A DNA stretch of 64,000 bases from Ryuthela nishihirai (GCA_038380435.1 JAWZYU010000034.1:22175404-22239403); one strand, 5' to 3'. Shown: positions 34,190 through 45,199, counted from the first letter of the stretch. Made by a program: numbers and translations. The notes: a model not told the origin generated them from the sequence alone.

Positions 34190-34252
34190 AACATCAATGC
34201 ACAATGTGTTTCACCCCATCCTTGTCTGGGCCTTCATCAGGTTAATGTGGAC
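34190..34252 (-). ncRNA. Candidate hammerhead ribozyme motif of the PLE
   Basis: On the minus strand the core CTGATGA (34234-34240) is followed after 21 bases by GAAAC (34208-34212). The spacer can pair CCCA with TGGG as stem II. ACAT before the core can pair with ATGT after it as part of stem I. Stem III (ACAC/GTGC) has a mismatch at the cleavage-side base, so this copy may be inactive. Hammerhead motifs are known in PLE terminal repeats; activity here is inference. Confidence 0.5.
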
Positions 34253-35245
34253 AGACGATGTGGCTGTGGGTTATTTATACCAGTGTCTCTCAAGGATTGT
34301 GTAACTGCAGCACGTGTTTGGGTGCTCACACAGCAGGAGGTTCCAAGCTGTGGGCATGGTTGGAATCTCTGTATTTCATATGGAATTTTTATATAGATTA
34401 ATCAGTAAAGATTCGGTGTATTGGAGTTGAAATTTTGTAGGAGGTGCTGCTGTGGTTTAAAATTTACTTCTTCAACTTGAATACTGTTTTCTATTATTGT
34501 TTGAGCTAAGGCTGTGTTTGGTTTCTTATTTTTAATGTCTGTTTTATGTTCAGCCATTCTTTGTTCATAGGTTTGGACTGTTATTAATATAGTTATTTTT
34601 GCCTTCTAATTTGTTATCGTGGTCTATTATATTTATATTATAAACTTCCCCTGTGTTTCCTATTTTGTTCCTATCATTTACCACCATTTTTTTTTATTGT
34701 TTTAGGTACTGTATGTGGTAATTTCAGTTGGTATTTGGTTAAAATATTGTTTAATGTTTTGGATACTCCTTTTGTGTAGTGAAAACTTAGTACATTGCTT
34801 TAGGTCTAGTTGTTGATTTGGTGTTGGTTGTGAAGTTTTATTTTTTTTTATATTTAGCATTTTTATCTAATCTTTTTATAATGTTATTTGGGTATCCGGC
34901 TTCATCTGCTATTTCATATATTTAATTCTTGTTTTAATGCTTTAGTGGTTGTGCAGTATTGATATGCTCTAAGAAAGTAAGGAAAAATTGCCAATTTTTT
35001 CTGAGTTATTTGGTGTGCTGAATTAAATGGGATTATGTTAGGGATGAAGGTTGGTTTTCTATATATTTCTATTTCTCAATTTGATTCATATTTTTTAATG
35101 AGTATGCCAATATATGGTATTTTGTTATTAACTTCCTTCTCGTGTGAATTTTATTGATGGTAGCACTTTGTTAAATGCTTCAATTACTTTTTTAAATTCT
35201 TCTACTGGGTGATTCCAAAAAAATAATAGATCATCAATATAAAAA

Positions 35246-35433
35246 AAATATCCCCTCAAGCAGCTGCTTTGCCACAGAGGTCTGACAGGAGCCTGTCAGT
35301 TTATATGCCACAGTAGATCTGAGAGGATGACAGGACCTCAGCAGAAAAACGACACACACATCCATGCCTAATCCGGGGCTCGAACCCAGGTCCCTTAGAT
35401 CAGTAGCCAAGCGTGCTAACCACTCGGCCACAA
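35246..35433 (-). mobile_element. SINE family 2, antisense, full length, inside the PLE
   Basis: From TATCCCCTCAAGCAGCTGC to the head TGGCCGAGTGGTTAGCACGC (minus strand). The flanks share ATCAATAT (about 35233-35240 and 35434-35441), a likely short TSD. It splits the PLE reverse transcriptase exactly at the YIDD active-site motif. Confidence 0.9.
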
Positions 35434-35800
35434 TCAATATATCAAAGATATAATGTAGGTTTGCAAGTTAAATTCTGCAAGACTGTGTTTTTAATGTGGT
35501 GCATGACAGCGTCAGCCATGAGCCCAGAGAGCAGTGATCCCATTGGGACACTCTCAGTCTGGGTCCACATACGACCACCAACATTGAACCAGTTAGATTG
35601 ACTGCCAGATCCGAGGCCTCATGTACACTAAAGTATTCTGCGGCTGAGGGTCTGGCTTGTTTTAACCATTCGGATTTCAACTGCATCGCTGCATCCAAAT
35701 GTGGTGTGTTTTGATACGATATGAGATCCAGTGAATGGATAGTAGTAGTTGAAGTTATTTTAACTTCGTTTATTCTGTTTCCTGCTTCCAAGCAAGAGGT
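35434..35800 (-). pseudogene. PLE reverse transcriptase N-side pseudogene
   Basis: Minus-strand code ending with VPMGSLLSGLMADAVMHHIK (about 35485-35545), the PLE form of RT motif B (usual form GVPMGSPLSGLMAE). Upstream is a weaker stretch. A TGA and the SINE insertion separate it from the YIDD motif. Role in intact relatives: copying the element RNA. Confidence 0.82.
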
Positions 35801-35974
35801 TACAATACGTTCATTAAGTAGTAAGTAGGGAGAGAAGAACTCGAAGAGTGCCCTCTCTAAGTGATATGCAGTGGATTTTCTTTTACTTACTAAAGGTCAG
35901 AATGTTTTTTTTTTTTCTTTACGTAACTTCATTTTTACAAATTTCTTAGGTATATTTGGATACATTGGTGGTAC

Positions 35975-37290
35975 ATACTTTTGACCAGGTAATGATCAAA
36001 CCCAATTTCGGCTCCCCTGTATGATCTGGTATTCCTAACTGAACTAGCCCATTTGCTGTTAATTAAAATATAATCTATCATATTCCTGTGCAACCATCAG
36101 GTGAAACCCATGTATATTTATAAATATCCTGATGTTTGTAATATGTGTTAGTTATTCGTAAACCATTAAATTTACTTATCTGTAGGAGGCGTTCCCCATT
36201 GCCATTGGAACTACCAATGCCAAAGGGACATAAAACTTGCCCAAAGGTCAGAGTCAGTACCAACTTTAACATTGAAGTCACCTAGCACAAGAAAAATATC
36301 CCCTTTCTTCACAGAATTCAAAATATCCTGAAGCTGGCTGTAAAACATATCCTTCTCGGTCTCATCAGAGTCCTCTGTGGGGACATAACAACAGATGACA
36401 TTCAAGTCTTTCATTTTTGTTTTAAATTTTGCTCTAAGAAATCTTTCATTAATGCAGTCATATCCTAGAAGAGCATAACTGACGTATCTGCTGAGAAGCA
36501 AACCTACACCTCGGCATGCTTTCCATCCTCCTTGCCTGAAAAGAGAAATTTAAAGTTATTTTTAAGTATCTCACCTCTACCTGTCTATCTGGTCTCTTGC
36601 AAGCCTAGAATATCTAGGTTATAATGCTGGAATTCCTGCATGAGGACATCAAGAGAATAATCTCTCTATAACATCCTCATGTTCAACGTACCTGCAGAGA
36701 GAAAATGATTAGTAGGATTTTTATAGAAACTAGGTTTATTGAGAGAGGTAGGGCCAACAATTTCAAATAGCCCCCTGATTTCAGTCATGGGGTAAAGACC
36801 TATCCCTCCTTTTCCCTAAAGGCTGAAGTCACCGTTGCTGGTAGGAACTTCATGCACCACCTTTTCAAGTGGACCTTGCCTGAAGCACATCACTCCAGTT
36901 TAGGTTTGACGATGCCCAACTAGCTAAGTGAGGATTCAGGTACCTGTGATGGCCTCTGATCAGCATTATCCACCAGCTGATATAAGATATCTCATGCCTC
37001 TGTTCACTTAGGGCTGACAACTCACAATCAAATAGAAAACACAGCAGCAGTTTCTCCCTCAACAGAGGCCAACCAGTGCAGCAAGTCTAGGATCCATATT
37101 GAAGCTCAAATCCATAAACCAGTCCAGAGTCTAGTGGGTATAAACGGTTAACACCAGGACCCTGTGAAGTTGACCACTCCTCAGCAGGGTTGAAAAAAAA
37201 AGAAAAAAGTGGCCATAGATGACCAAATCAGTAGGCCACACTGAACTGGCTGGTTCTGTACATCATCACTGGGGATTGGTATACAGCTCT
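35975..37290 (-). mobile_element. RTE LINE 5' fragment: leader and endonuclease
   Basis: Minus-strand endonuclease code of the same RTE family: LLSRYVSYALLGYDCINERF, CCYVPTEDSDETEKD, LVLGDFNVKVGTDSDLW, ITNTYYKH and NSRxYRGAEIG near 36010. Upstream (36640-37290) is about 650 bases of relatively GC-rich leader with no counterpart in the other copies here, likely the true 5' part of the element. The 3' end stops near 35975, next to the PLE remnant. Broken by frameshifts at about 36240 and 36500. Confidence 0.82.
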
Positions 37291-37540
37291 CCTTTCAATT
37301 TATGCCTAACTACTCTTTACAGACCAATTTCAATAGTGCTTGTTTAAAACATTATAGTAAAAAAAAAGGAAAATTTTATTGGTTTGAACCTTATTCTTAA
37401 ATAATTAATGAACAGAATATGATATCTTGAAAAAGAAAACACTTAATTCTATATAATAATATATACACAAATTTACCTGAAACAAGATAACTATATGGTT
37501 CCATATTTTTTTCTTGAAGAGTTCTGTTGAAAGCAAGGTG

Positions 37541-37918
37541 GAGGTGGCTCAGTTGGTAGTGTTTCAGGCTCAATCTGCAATTCCCAGGTTTGACTCCCAG
37601 CTGGGCCAGCATTGAGATTTATTTCCACAAAACTCCTTGCTCTGCCCATGGTCAGTAGGGGACACTGATGGGCTTGGAATGGCTATCATCTATTGGATGG
37701 GATATTAAACTATGGCACTGTGTGTAGGAGAGCCATACTCTGTGCACGTTAAAAAACAAGCTGGATGGCCTTGACGGGAGGCTACTATCTGTCTCCCAAC
37801 ATCTGTCCAATGGATCCCCTCCCCCAACTTCCTCTGAGCCACTGGAGGTTCTTGGATCTAGCCATTTAGCCCATTGTGTGCAAAAAAAGTGTTGCTCAGA
37901 GGTAAAACAACCCAACTG
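37541..37918 (+). mobile_element. SINE family 1, full length
   Basis: Head AGGTGGCTCAGTTGGTAGTG, B box GGTTTGACTCCC, tail GGTAAAACAACCCAACT. Moderately diverged. Confidence 0.9.
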
Positions 37919-38522
37919 CTGAAAGTTTAATCAGATTCACTATATTGTGTACTTTCACTGTTAATATTGACATTTACTATTAAACCAGTATACAGGTTGT
38001 TGTTGTTTTTATGGAATTTCAATAAAATCCAGGAAAAAGTTTAATGACTGGAATTGAAAGAACACTTTCTATGAAACTTTAGTGTAGAAGCATTGAAAGA
38101 AGGAATAAAGCAACCAAAATGGTTGGGTGTGAAAAAAGTCACAATAATAGCTGTTGCAGCAGTGTAATTCTCAGTTGGTAGTGCTCCAGGGTATGTTTAC
38201 AGATCTTTCTTTTGTTATTTTTTGTTACTTTATTGGGTCATCAGATTTATGTAATTATCAAATTTAGTTCATAAGCTTTTAGGATTGATCAAGTGTTTAA
38301 AATGGCCAATTTCTGTGGTAGTGGTGGTGGGGGGGAGGATTTAAATTTTATGGCATATTATCTTAGGAACTATAATTCCCAATGGATATGAGAATGCATT
38401 TGGTTCTGGAAACTATAGTGTCTTCTGGCACCTTAAATGCAAACTAATGATTTCTTATGAATGAAATTTCCGAAGTAGTCAGAAGGATTTTTGACTTCCT
38501 CTTGGCTATGACACTATTTATA
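37919..38522. other. Intron sequence, possible SINE-1 head scrap
   Basis: Mostly unassigned. TCTCAGTTGGTAGTGCTCCAG at about 38170-38190 resembles the SINE-1 A-box region without the body. Confidence 0.4.
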
Positions 38523-39668
38523 CACTGAATGGACAAATTATTATATATGCTTGCCTAATAACTGTTACTCCACCTTTTGCCCTCACAACAGCAGCTAGAC
38601 ATCTTGGTAAGGACTCAATGAGGTGTTGAAAACAATGAGGTCATATTGCTACCCATGAAGTGAGGATCGGCTGTCATAGAATATCCACAGTTGCTGGTGG
38701 GAGTTGGTGGGCTCGAACAGATCTTTCCAATTCGTCCCACAAATTCTTAATGGGGTTGAGGTCCGGTGATTGAGGAGGCCATTTGAGTGTGGCAACTCAT
38801 TTGAATGCTTCTGGAGCCAGTTGGTTACCACTCGGGAAGTATGTGATGTGGTGTTGTCCTGTTGAAAGGTGGCATCATGGTGCAGAAAGAGAATCATTAT
38901 GAATGGGTATATATGGTTGGCAAGGATGTTTGCATGCCTTGTGCTGGTGATGGAGGTCTCAATGTGTACAAGGGGCCCCAAGGAAGCCCATGTAACTGTT
39001 ACACTGCCTCCACCTGTATAACCCCAACTTGGCAAGCTGGGTCCATCACTTTGTGTGGTTTACGCATGATAAGAGTTGAAACCATGATTCATCAACCAGA
39101 TGCATGTTTCCATCCTTCGCACTCCAGTCATGATAGGTCTTGCAAACTGCAGCCTGATCTTTCAGTGCCTTACAGTCAACAAGGGGCCACGATGTGGACA
39201 TTTACTGCTATAGCCTATTTTTTCCTTGGTACAATGGGTAATCTTTGTGCATGAGCTTGTGGATGCACCCTCATTCAATTCCGATGTTATCTGCTCCACA
39301 GTAGCCATGCGATTCCTTGTAACGATGTAGGACAGTCTGCCCTCACCTTGAGAGTCAATTTCACATTTGCGTCCATATTTCTCCCACTGGTTGGAAGTTT
39401 TGCTGTATTTCACACAGTCTTGGTATATATGTGTGATGGTCTGATGTGGAAATCCCAACAGTTCAGCAGTTTCAGTGATTGAACAGCTGGCTTTCCTCAC
39501 ACCTATTATCTGGCCATGGTCAAACTCACTTATGCTGCTGCCTTTACCCATGATTACTTTTCTGTGACTATTTTCCAATGGGTGGGGACCTGCTCTATTT
39601 ATAGGCATTGCCAGTTTCAGTGTCCCACATGACTGGTAGCGACGATACATTCAGTGTTACATTCAGTG
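38523..39668 (-). mobile_element. Tc1-like DNA transposon, family B, uninterrupted copy
   Basis: The inverted ends CACTGAATGGACAAATTATT and CATTCAGTG (39660-39668; an extra copy of the 9-mer lies at 39648) bound about 1.15 kb. TA is present at the left (38521-38522), and the right flank is altered. It is the same family as the split element at 2190-6005. It carries a minus-strand transposase pseudogene. Confidence 0.88.
38640..39580 (-). pseudogene. Tc1 family B transposase pseudogene
   Basis: Minus-strand DD34E transposase. N-terminal helix-turn-helix: ISEFDHGQIIGVRKASCSIT and ETAELLGFPHQTI. Middle: TVEQITSELNEGAS. Catalytic half: DGNMHLVDESWFQ (first Asp), FQQDNTTSH (second Asp, about 38860) and SPDLNPIKNLWDELERS (about 38725-38775), in which the expected catalytic Glu is again Lys. 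Frames change near 39170, 38990 and 38770. Not functional. Confidence 0.86.
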
Positions 39669-39686
39669 AATATATATATATTGATT

Positions 39687-39722
39687 GCAGTTGGGTTGTT
39701 TTAACTCTGAGCGACACTTTGC
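39687..39722 (-). mobile_element. SINE family 1, 3'-end scrap, antisense
   Basis: GTTGGGTTGTTTTAACTCTG is the reversed SINE-1 tail; only about 35 bases remain, next to (TA)n-rich DNA. Confidence 0.7.
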
Positions 39723-40012
39723 AGTTGTTATAGTTTTTCTATATTGAATGTAGTTGTTATAGTATATATATTGGTTGTAGTTGTTTATTGTATGTATATT
39801 TGTTACAGTTGTTTATAATATGCTTGCATCTCTATATATATATATTGTTTTTATATTTTATTTTTCTTTTCATTTATATTTTGCTATTTATCTGTTCTTA
39901 TATTTTGGTTTTTAATGTTTTTCGTTCCTGTATGATTTGACATACATTTTGTTTCTTCTGTTGGCAATCAACTAAAATCAATCAGCTAACAAATACATTT
40001 TTTCCCCCTTAG
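39723..40012. other. TA/TTG-rich low-complexity intron end
   Basis: Repeats of TATATATTGGTTGTAGTTGTT-like units, then the acceptor TTTTTTCCCCCTTAG before exon e. Confidence 0.6.
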
Positions 40013-40082
40013 AGATTCTTTAGCTCTGAATGTGTATGTAGCTCTTTGCTATTACAAGCTAGATTATTATGATGTATCTCAA
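40013..40082 (+). CDS. ift56: IFT56 (TTC26) exon e
   Basis: 70 bases. It finishes the Arg codon split with exon d and ends in phase 0. The acceptor CCCCCTTAG has a strong pyrimidine tract; the donor is a consensus GTAAGT. The product (R)[23 protein letters not shown] matches the IFT56 block [21 protein letters not shown] almost without change, a TPR helix pair. Inferred to be highly constrained. Confidence 0.98.
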
Positions 40083-40800
40083 GTAAGTTTTTTTTTTTAC
40101 ATTTTTTTTTAAAAAGCTAGTTCTGTTTGATGAAATAAATACGTTTTGGAAATATAATATACTCCTTTTTAGACTTCCTGAACAAAAATGGGGACATCAA
40201 TGTACATTTCATTTATACCTTAAAACATCTTTTGTATTGGAATAGGGTTATGGGGGAAAGTAATTTTGTTCCATCCTTGACTTATAGTTGTTTGCATTCT
40301 AAACCACCACTGCTTTTTACTATTCTCAGATGTTTCCATCTTGAAAATGTTTGAAAGGTATCAATGAAAGATACCTCTATGTACCTTTTTACACCTTCTT
40401 CAATGTATTTGTCCATATTCAGTGATATTTATCCCACATCTTTACATTCCTATCTCTACCTGTATCTTTCTGATACCACCAAAACTTGTTTATATCTGTT
40501 AGTTCTTAACAACATACTGATATATATCTATTATATTTGCATATACTATTATATATATATAATTATTTACCCAGTGTTGGAAAGATGGCATCACCTGAAA
40601 TTTTCAATCTGATAACATATACATTTCTTTTTTAAAGTTTGCATCGTTATAAATAGACACAAACTGATTATTTTTTGTACTGCAAGATAAATTGTTGTTT
40701 GCCATCTAAGAACCAATAAATTAAAACTTAGGCAATAGATTAAACTTAACAAAATTGTTTCAATGCAGGAATTAATTTGTATTTGTTTTTTCATATGGGC
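40083..40800. other. Intron sequence, T-rich with TA repeats
   Basis: Long T runs at 40088-40110 and a (TA)n patch near 40545-40565. No domain; open frames here are low-complexity. Confidence 0.5.
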
Positions 40801-40803
40801 CAT

Positions 40804-40992
40804 TCCATGGCTGAGTGGTTAGTGTGCTTGGCCACTGATCAAAGGGACCTGGGTTCAAGCCCCAGGTAAGGCATGGATGTTTTCGTTGTCTTTCTGCTGA
40901 GGTCTCTCCTTCCTCACAGACCTCTATGGCATATAAACTGACAGGCTCCTGTCAGACCTCTGCAGCAAGCAGCTGCTTGAGGGGGTATTTAT
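40804..40992 (+). mobile_element. SINE family 2, full length
   Basis: Head CCATGGCTGAGTGGTTAGTG, B box GGTTCAAGCCC, 3' block CAGCTGCTTGAGGGGGTATT. One of the two best copies. Confidence 0.92.
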
Positions 40993-41446
40993 TAATATAT
41001 TTATTATTTTACTTATCGAATTTCTAATCATGAATCTAAAATTTTAATGGTAGTTTTACTTCTAAATGAATTAAGTATTTTCTGTGTTCAAATGCATACC
41101 TGTCAACTTCTGCACATTTGTAACTATAGCTACAGACTAAAGCAAACCTTGGAAAGTACACTACTTATAATTTTGTGGTTGTTGTTATAGTAATATTGTT
41201 TTGGAAATTGAATGTATTTTTGAATGAAAAACAATTTACTGTTTCATTATGCATTTTCTTGTAAAATGTTTATACAGCATGTATGAGTCTTCTACTTATA
41301 GCATATGATATTGAGTATATTTAACTATAGGCCCTAAAGTGGTCCATTATTTTTTCTCACTCAATTTGTGACTGAGTATAATTGATGACTGCATCCAGTA
41401 ATAAATAGTCACTTTTGACATTGATTTCAATTTTAGAGGAAAAATT

Positions 41447-41525
41447 GTCTGAGTCGGTGGGATATGAACCCACGACCTCCTGATAACATGTCAGGTGCTC
41501 GGACTACTGAGCTACCGGCTGCCGA
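41447..41525 (-). repeat. tRNA-like head of SINE family 3, antisense
   Basis: Minus strand: GGTAGCTCAGTAGTCCGAGC (A box), anticodon arm CCTGA-CATGTTA-TCAGG, T arm GTGGG-TTCATAT-CCCAC. Repetition and the attached body argue for a SINE rather than a tRNA gene. Confidence 0.75.
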
Positions 41526-41898
41526 TCAAGATTTCCTCTAATTAACGCTATGAACATTCCCTTTTATGTCACATGTAGGCGTTATTTTGGGCAATTTTTA
41601 GCCCTAGTGGCTTTTTTCATATCCCACCAGGGGTCTTGGGTTCATATCCCACCTGACTTAGACAATTTTTCCTCTAAAATTGAAATCAATGTCAAAAGTG
41701 CCCATTTATTACTGGATGTTGAACTGTTGAGTTTATCTGAGTTTATCTCAATATTTATTATCATTAGCATACTTGTAAGGCATGATTTCCATCTGTTGGC
41801 AAATAAAAAAGTTGCTAGGGCTAAAAATTGCCTAAAATAACGCCTACACGTGACATAAAAGGGAATGTTCATAGCGTTAATTAGAGGAAATCTTGATC

Positions 41899-41975
41899 GA
41901 CGGCCAGTAGCTCAGTGGTCCAGAGCACCTGACATGTTATCAGGAGGTCGTGGGTTCATATCCCACCTGACTCAG
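41899..41975 (+). repeat. tRNA-like head of SINE family 3, sense
   Basis: AGTAGCTCAGTGGTCCAGAG (A box), anticodon arm CCTGA-CATGTTA-TCAGG with TGT in the anticodon position, T arm GTGGG-TTCATAT-CCCAC. A cloverleaf is nearly complete, but no convincing acceptor stem is seen. Confidence 0.75.
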
Positions 41976-42023
41976 ACAATTTTTCCTCTAAAATTGAAAT
42001 TGACGTCAAAAGTGCCTATTTAT

Positions 42024-43012
42024 TACTGGATGTTGAACTGTCCAGTTTATCTGAGTTTATCTCAATATTTATTATTGATGACTGCAATAGATTTATCTAT
42101 AGCTTATTGTATATTGTATGCTGAAGGCACCAAGCTTCCACACTTTTTTCACTATATGTTTTCTGCAGTTTCCTTAATCTCCATTCTCTGTTGAGAAGTG
42201 AAAAAATTTAACTTGTGGCTTTAATAAGAGTTATATTTTGTGTGAATCAATTCTATTGATGTGTTTTGCATTTCCCTTGTTTTGTTGAAAGTAGAATATC
42301 TTATGATTATTTAGGCCCTTCATAGTTTTAATTTAATTTTTGCATCTTTTAAAATTTGATAGCTTGTAATCTTTGAAGTTTTACACTCTCTTTGCTTGGA
42401 ATATTCAGAATACTGAATTATTTTCATTGTTATATCTGGCTTCATTTTAAATTAATATAAGTGACAAATTTTCCATATTTTACTGGTTTTGTTCTTTGTT
42501 GTTTGATTAATAATTATTAGTTCTAATAGCTAATATATTTCTAATAAAAGTATTAGTAATGAGCATGCTCATGTTGGAAAACTTGACAGTTTCCCAACAT
42601 GTGCATGCACTCGTGAGAGAGTTTTATCTCATTTTTTTAAACAGATTACTTGACTGCCTAGTCTCAAAATTCACATGTGAGTTTCCCTTGTGACACCCCA
42701 TGTTATATAAAAATATCAAGTCTCTTTATCTGACAGATATAGAGTTCTAATTTAAAACCATTTTTAATTGTCCATATCAAGGGCCTGTTTAATTTCAATT
42801 GGAAATTAGCTAGTAATTATTAATTCATCTACTAAAAACATGCTGGTTACTAAGTAATTATTATTTTATTTTAATTTAAATTGTTATACCAAACATGATA
42901 TTCTGAGTAAGGTTAAACATAACTTTTTTGAAAATTCTGACTGTAATAGATGACTGGTTGTACCAGGAATAAATATTTTGCTTGTATAATGTAAGATTTT
43001 TTTTTTTTAAAG
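42024..43012. other. Intron sequence, remainder of SINE 3 body then unassigned
   Basis: SINE-3 tail to about 42110, then AT-rich sequence ending in a T tract and acceptor TTTAAAG (43006-43012). Confidence 0.5.
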
Positions 43013-43114
43013 GAAGTCCTTGCTGTGTATCTGCAACATTTTCCTGATAGTGCCACTGCAATCAACCTGAAAGCTTGCAATCACTTTCGTCTTTACAATG
43101 GAAAAGCAGCAGAG
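43013..43114 (+). CDS. ift56: IFT56 (TTC26) exon f
   Basis: 102 bases, 34 codons, phase 0 at both ends. The acceptor is AAAG after a T9 tract; the donor is GTAGAT. The product [34 protein letters not shown] matches the IFT56 block [30 protein letters not shown], another TPR unit. A Tc1 element begins only 50 bases after the donor, the closest insertion to any exon here. Confidence 0.97.
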
Positions 43115-43324
43115 GTAGATTATTTTTGTTTTACATTTCTATCTAAAATTATTACGGAAAATACATTGCTGGCCATTAAAAGTGCAACACCAGGAAAGAC
43201 AAGAGATATCAAGGCCATATTTAGTGAACACAACTTATGTTACAAGGATTAAATGATTACAAATACAACTCGGTTAAAGACTTGTGGAATACAAAGAAAT
43301 CAGTATCTTATGTAGCCACCATGA

Positions 43325-45199
43325 GTGGCAATAACCACTGCTACACAGTCTGGCATTGAGAGGATGAGACGTCCGATGCGTGTTTGGAGAATGTCAGTCC
43401 ATGCAGTTTCGATACATAGTCAAAGTTCATCTGTTATAGCAGCTGCTGGTGTCTGGTGTGCTAGTCATTGTGAGATCATGGACCAGACATGTTCACTTGG
43501 AGACAGAATCGATGAACCTGCAGGCCAAGGAGAAGTGTCATGTGGTGGCTATCCAGGAATTATTGGATGATGCATGCCACATTGTAATGCTCCAAAGAAT
43601 TGAAAATACTTTTAAAGTTTATTAAGTTTTGGACCCTTTGTCTGATCCAATAATTATTCAAGCTCGGATAGCTGAGTCAGGCACCAGGCAATAATTAACA
43701 AATTGCCAAAAATAAAGTTCAATTAGGGTTCGAATACCAGTGAGTGTTACTTAACAAGTAAGAATTCAAAGATTAAATGATTGTCAATTTTATTGTAAAT
43801 TCTAAATCGAAACAATTAACATTGCTCAAGAGAAAAATTAGTAAAGATTCAAAAAGGTTTTATATAATAAACAAATTTATTTCCAAAATTATTTCAAACT
43901 CACCAAACTTCAATGAAGAAGATACTACATCATTTCTATCTTATGACAAACTGACAACTACTGTCTACTCCAACTCCTCACCAACTCTAACTGACTGTGA
44001 CTAACATGTCACCAGGTTATAACAAGAGGCTACAAAGCCAGCACGTGTCATGTTGCACGCCGGGAAAGACATTTGCATAAATCGACGATCGTGCAAGCTA
44101 TGACGCAAGAGTGGGCATGTCCTTGCTTTAACAGGTGACAATCGAAAGTTCGGAGTTGTGCATGCGCAACTCCTATGCTCTTGGAAATGAGCGCTGTGAT
44201 GCCAAAAATAAAATAAAAATCCCCAAAATGATAAATATAATGTAAATTAAGCAAAACTGGTTAAGGTAAAGTAAAAGTGAATGAGGGGGCATCACAACAT
44301 GTGGTCGGGCATTGTTCTGTTGGTAAATGGCACTAGAGAGCCCCTGAAGATAAGGTACGACCACAGGCTCCAACACCTCAGTGATGTTATGCTGGCTGTT
44401 CAAAGTACCGATTATGCATACTACGTGTGTGTGTAAGTGGAGTCCAATGGCATCCCAAACCATAACACCATGGACTGGACCTGTATGGTGCTGCATCATG
44501 CATGTCTCACTGAGCCTGTCACCGTGGTACCACCAGATATTTTTTTGATTTGCGACATATAGGACAGAGAAGAATCCTAGAAGCTACTCCTAGCTTTTAC
44601 AGGCCTTCTCATACAGGGACATGCCCTACTATGACCGAAGTCACTGCTGACATACAGATATGGATTCATCCATCATGGTGCTGCATACTGAAGCGGGATT
44701 CATCTGAAAAGATGATGTAATGCCATTCGCATATCCATGTATGACATTCTTGGCACCATTGCAGTCGCATACGGCTCTGTTTTAGAGTCAATGGTAGCCA
44801 AAACAATGGCTGCCTAGCAAAGATGTCCCGATGCTGCAGATGATGTTGAACCATACATACGAACACTGGTTGATGTGTAACACACCCTAACTGTTGAGCT
44901 GAGGTGTTTAATATAGCTGTACAGTCATTCAATGCCATACACATGAGATGTCTATCCTCTTGTTTGTTTGTGTGGCAGAGCTATTGAGATCCCTCATGTC
45001 AGTGAGTTCGTTCCTCCTCTACACACTGATACCATATTCTCATCACTGTGGCAGCATTCTGTTCAACACGAGCACTGATGTCTTGGTACGATAATCTGCC
45101 TTCCCGTAATCCCACAATTCTCCCTTGATCAAACTCAGAAACCTGGTCATATGGATGCTGTGTTCTTCGACGGGGCATACTTGATCCTTTAGTGCACAA
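43325..45199 (-). pseudogene. Tc1 family A transposase pseudogene
   Basis: Minus-strand transposase split by the LTR. The N-terminus (44999-45199) reads RRTQHPYDQVSEFDQGRIVG and LSYQDISARVEQNAATVMRI, a paired-type helix-turn-helix. The middle gives WCQECHTWICEWHYIIFSDE (first catalytic Asp, 44690-44760) and HYITEVLEPVVVPYLQGLSS-AIYQQNNARPH (44300-44400), where the second catalytic Asp (QQDN) is now Asn. The C-terminal part continues below 43583 but is only partly readable. Stops and the lost Asp make it inactive. Confidence 0.85.
43583..44296 (+). repeat. Solo LTR (family L), complete, TSD ACAT
   Basis: 714 bases from TGTAATGCTCCAAAG to GCATCACA, flanked by ACAT (43579-43582 and 44297-44300). 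The 4-bp TSD and TG...CA ends fix its nature. Palindrome near 44152-44173 with one base changed from TGCGCATGCGCA. Confidence 0.93.

Larger units (their letters stand above)
34080..35930 (-). mobile_element. Penelope-like retroelement (PLE) remnant, antisense
   Basis: Minus-strand order: reverse transcriptase pieces (35434-35800), a SINE-2 insertion (35246-35433), the RT catalytic stretch YIDDLLFFWN (35210-35245), later RT code (KIPYIGILIKKY, RKPTFIPNIIPFNSAH), then a GIY-YIG endonuclease piece AEHKTDIKNKKPNTALAQ (about 34500-34556) and a 3' non-coding part with a hammerhead-like motif at 34190-34252. The RT plus C-terminal GIY-YIG order defines PLEs. Many stops; dead. Confidence 0.85.
41404..42023. 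repeat. Palindrome built from tRNA-headed repeats (SINE family 3)
   Basis: The arms 41404-41610 and 41811-42023 mirror each other. The outer part of each arm is a tRNA-like head plus a 3' body (antisense on the left, sense on the right). The inner part is a shared block AACGCTATGAACATTCCCTT with GGCGTTATTTTGGGCAATTT. A third, partial sense copy of the body (41633-41750, from TTGGGTTCATATCCCACC) lies in the centre. Matching open frames on the two strands (both starting MNIPFYVTCRRYF) only reflect the palindrome. Confidence 0.88.

Noticed and set aside
41550..41872. Two similar proteins starting MNIPFYVTCRRYF on opposite strands
   Set aside because: They are the same DNA read from both arms of a palindrome, not a gene pair.
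41899..41975. Functional tRNA gene
   Set aside because: Repeated with an attached SINE body in a palindrome, and the acceptor stem is poor.
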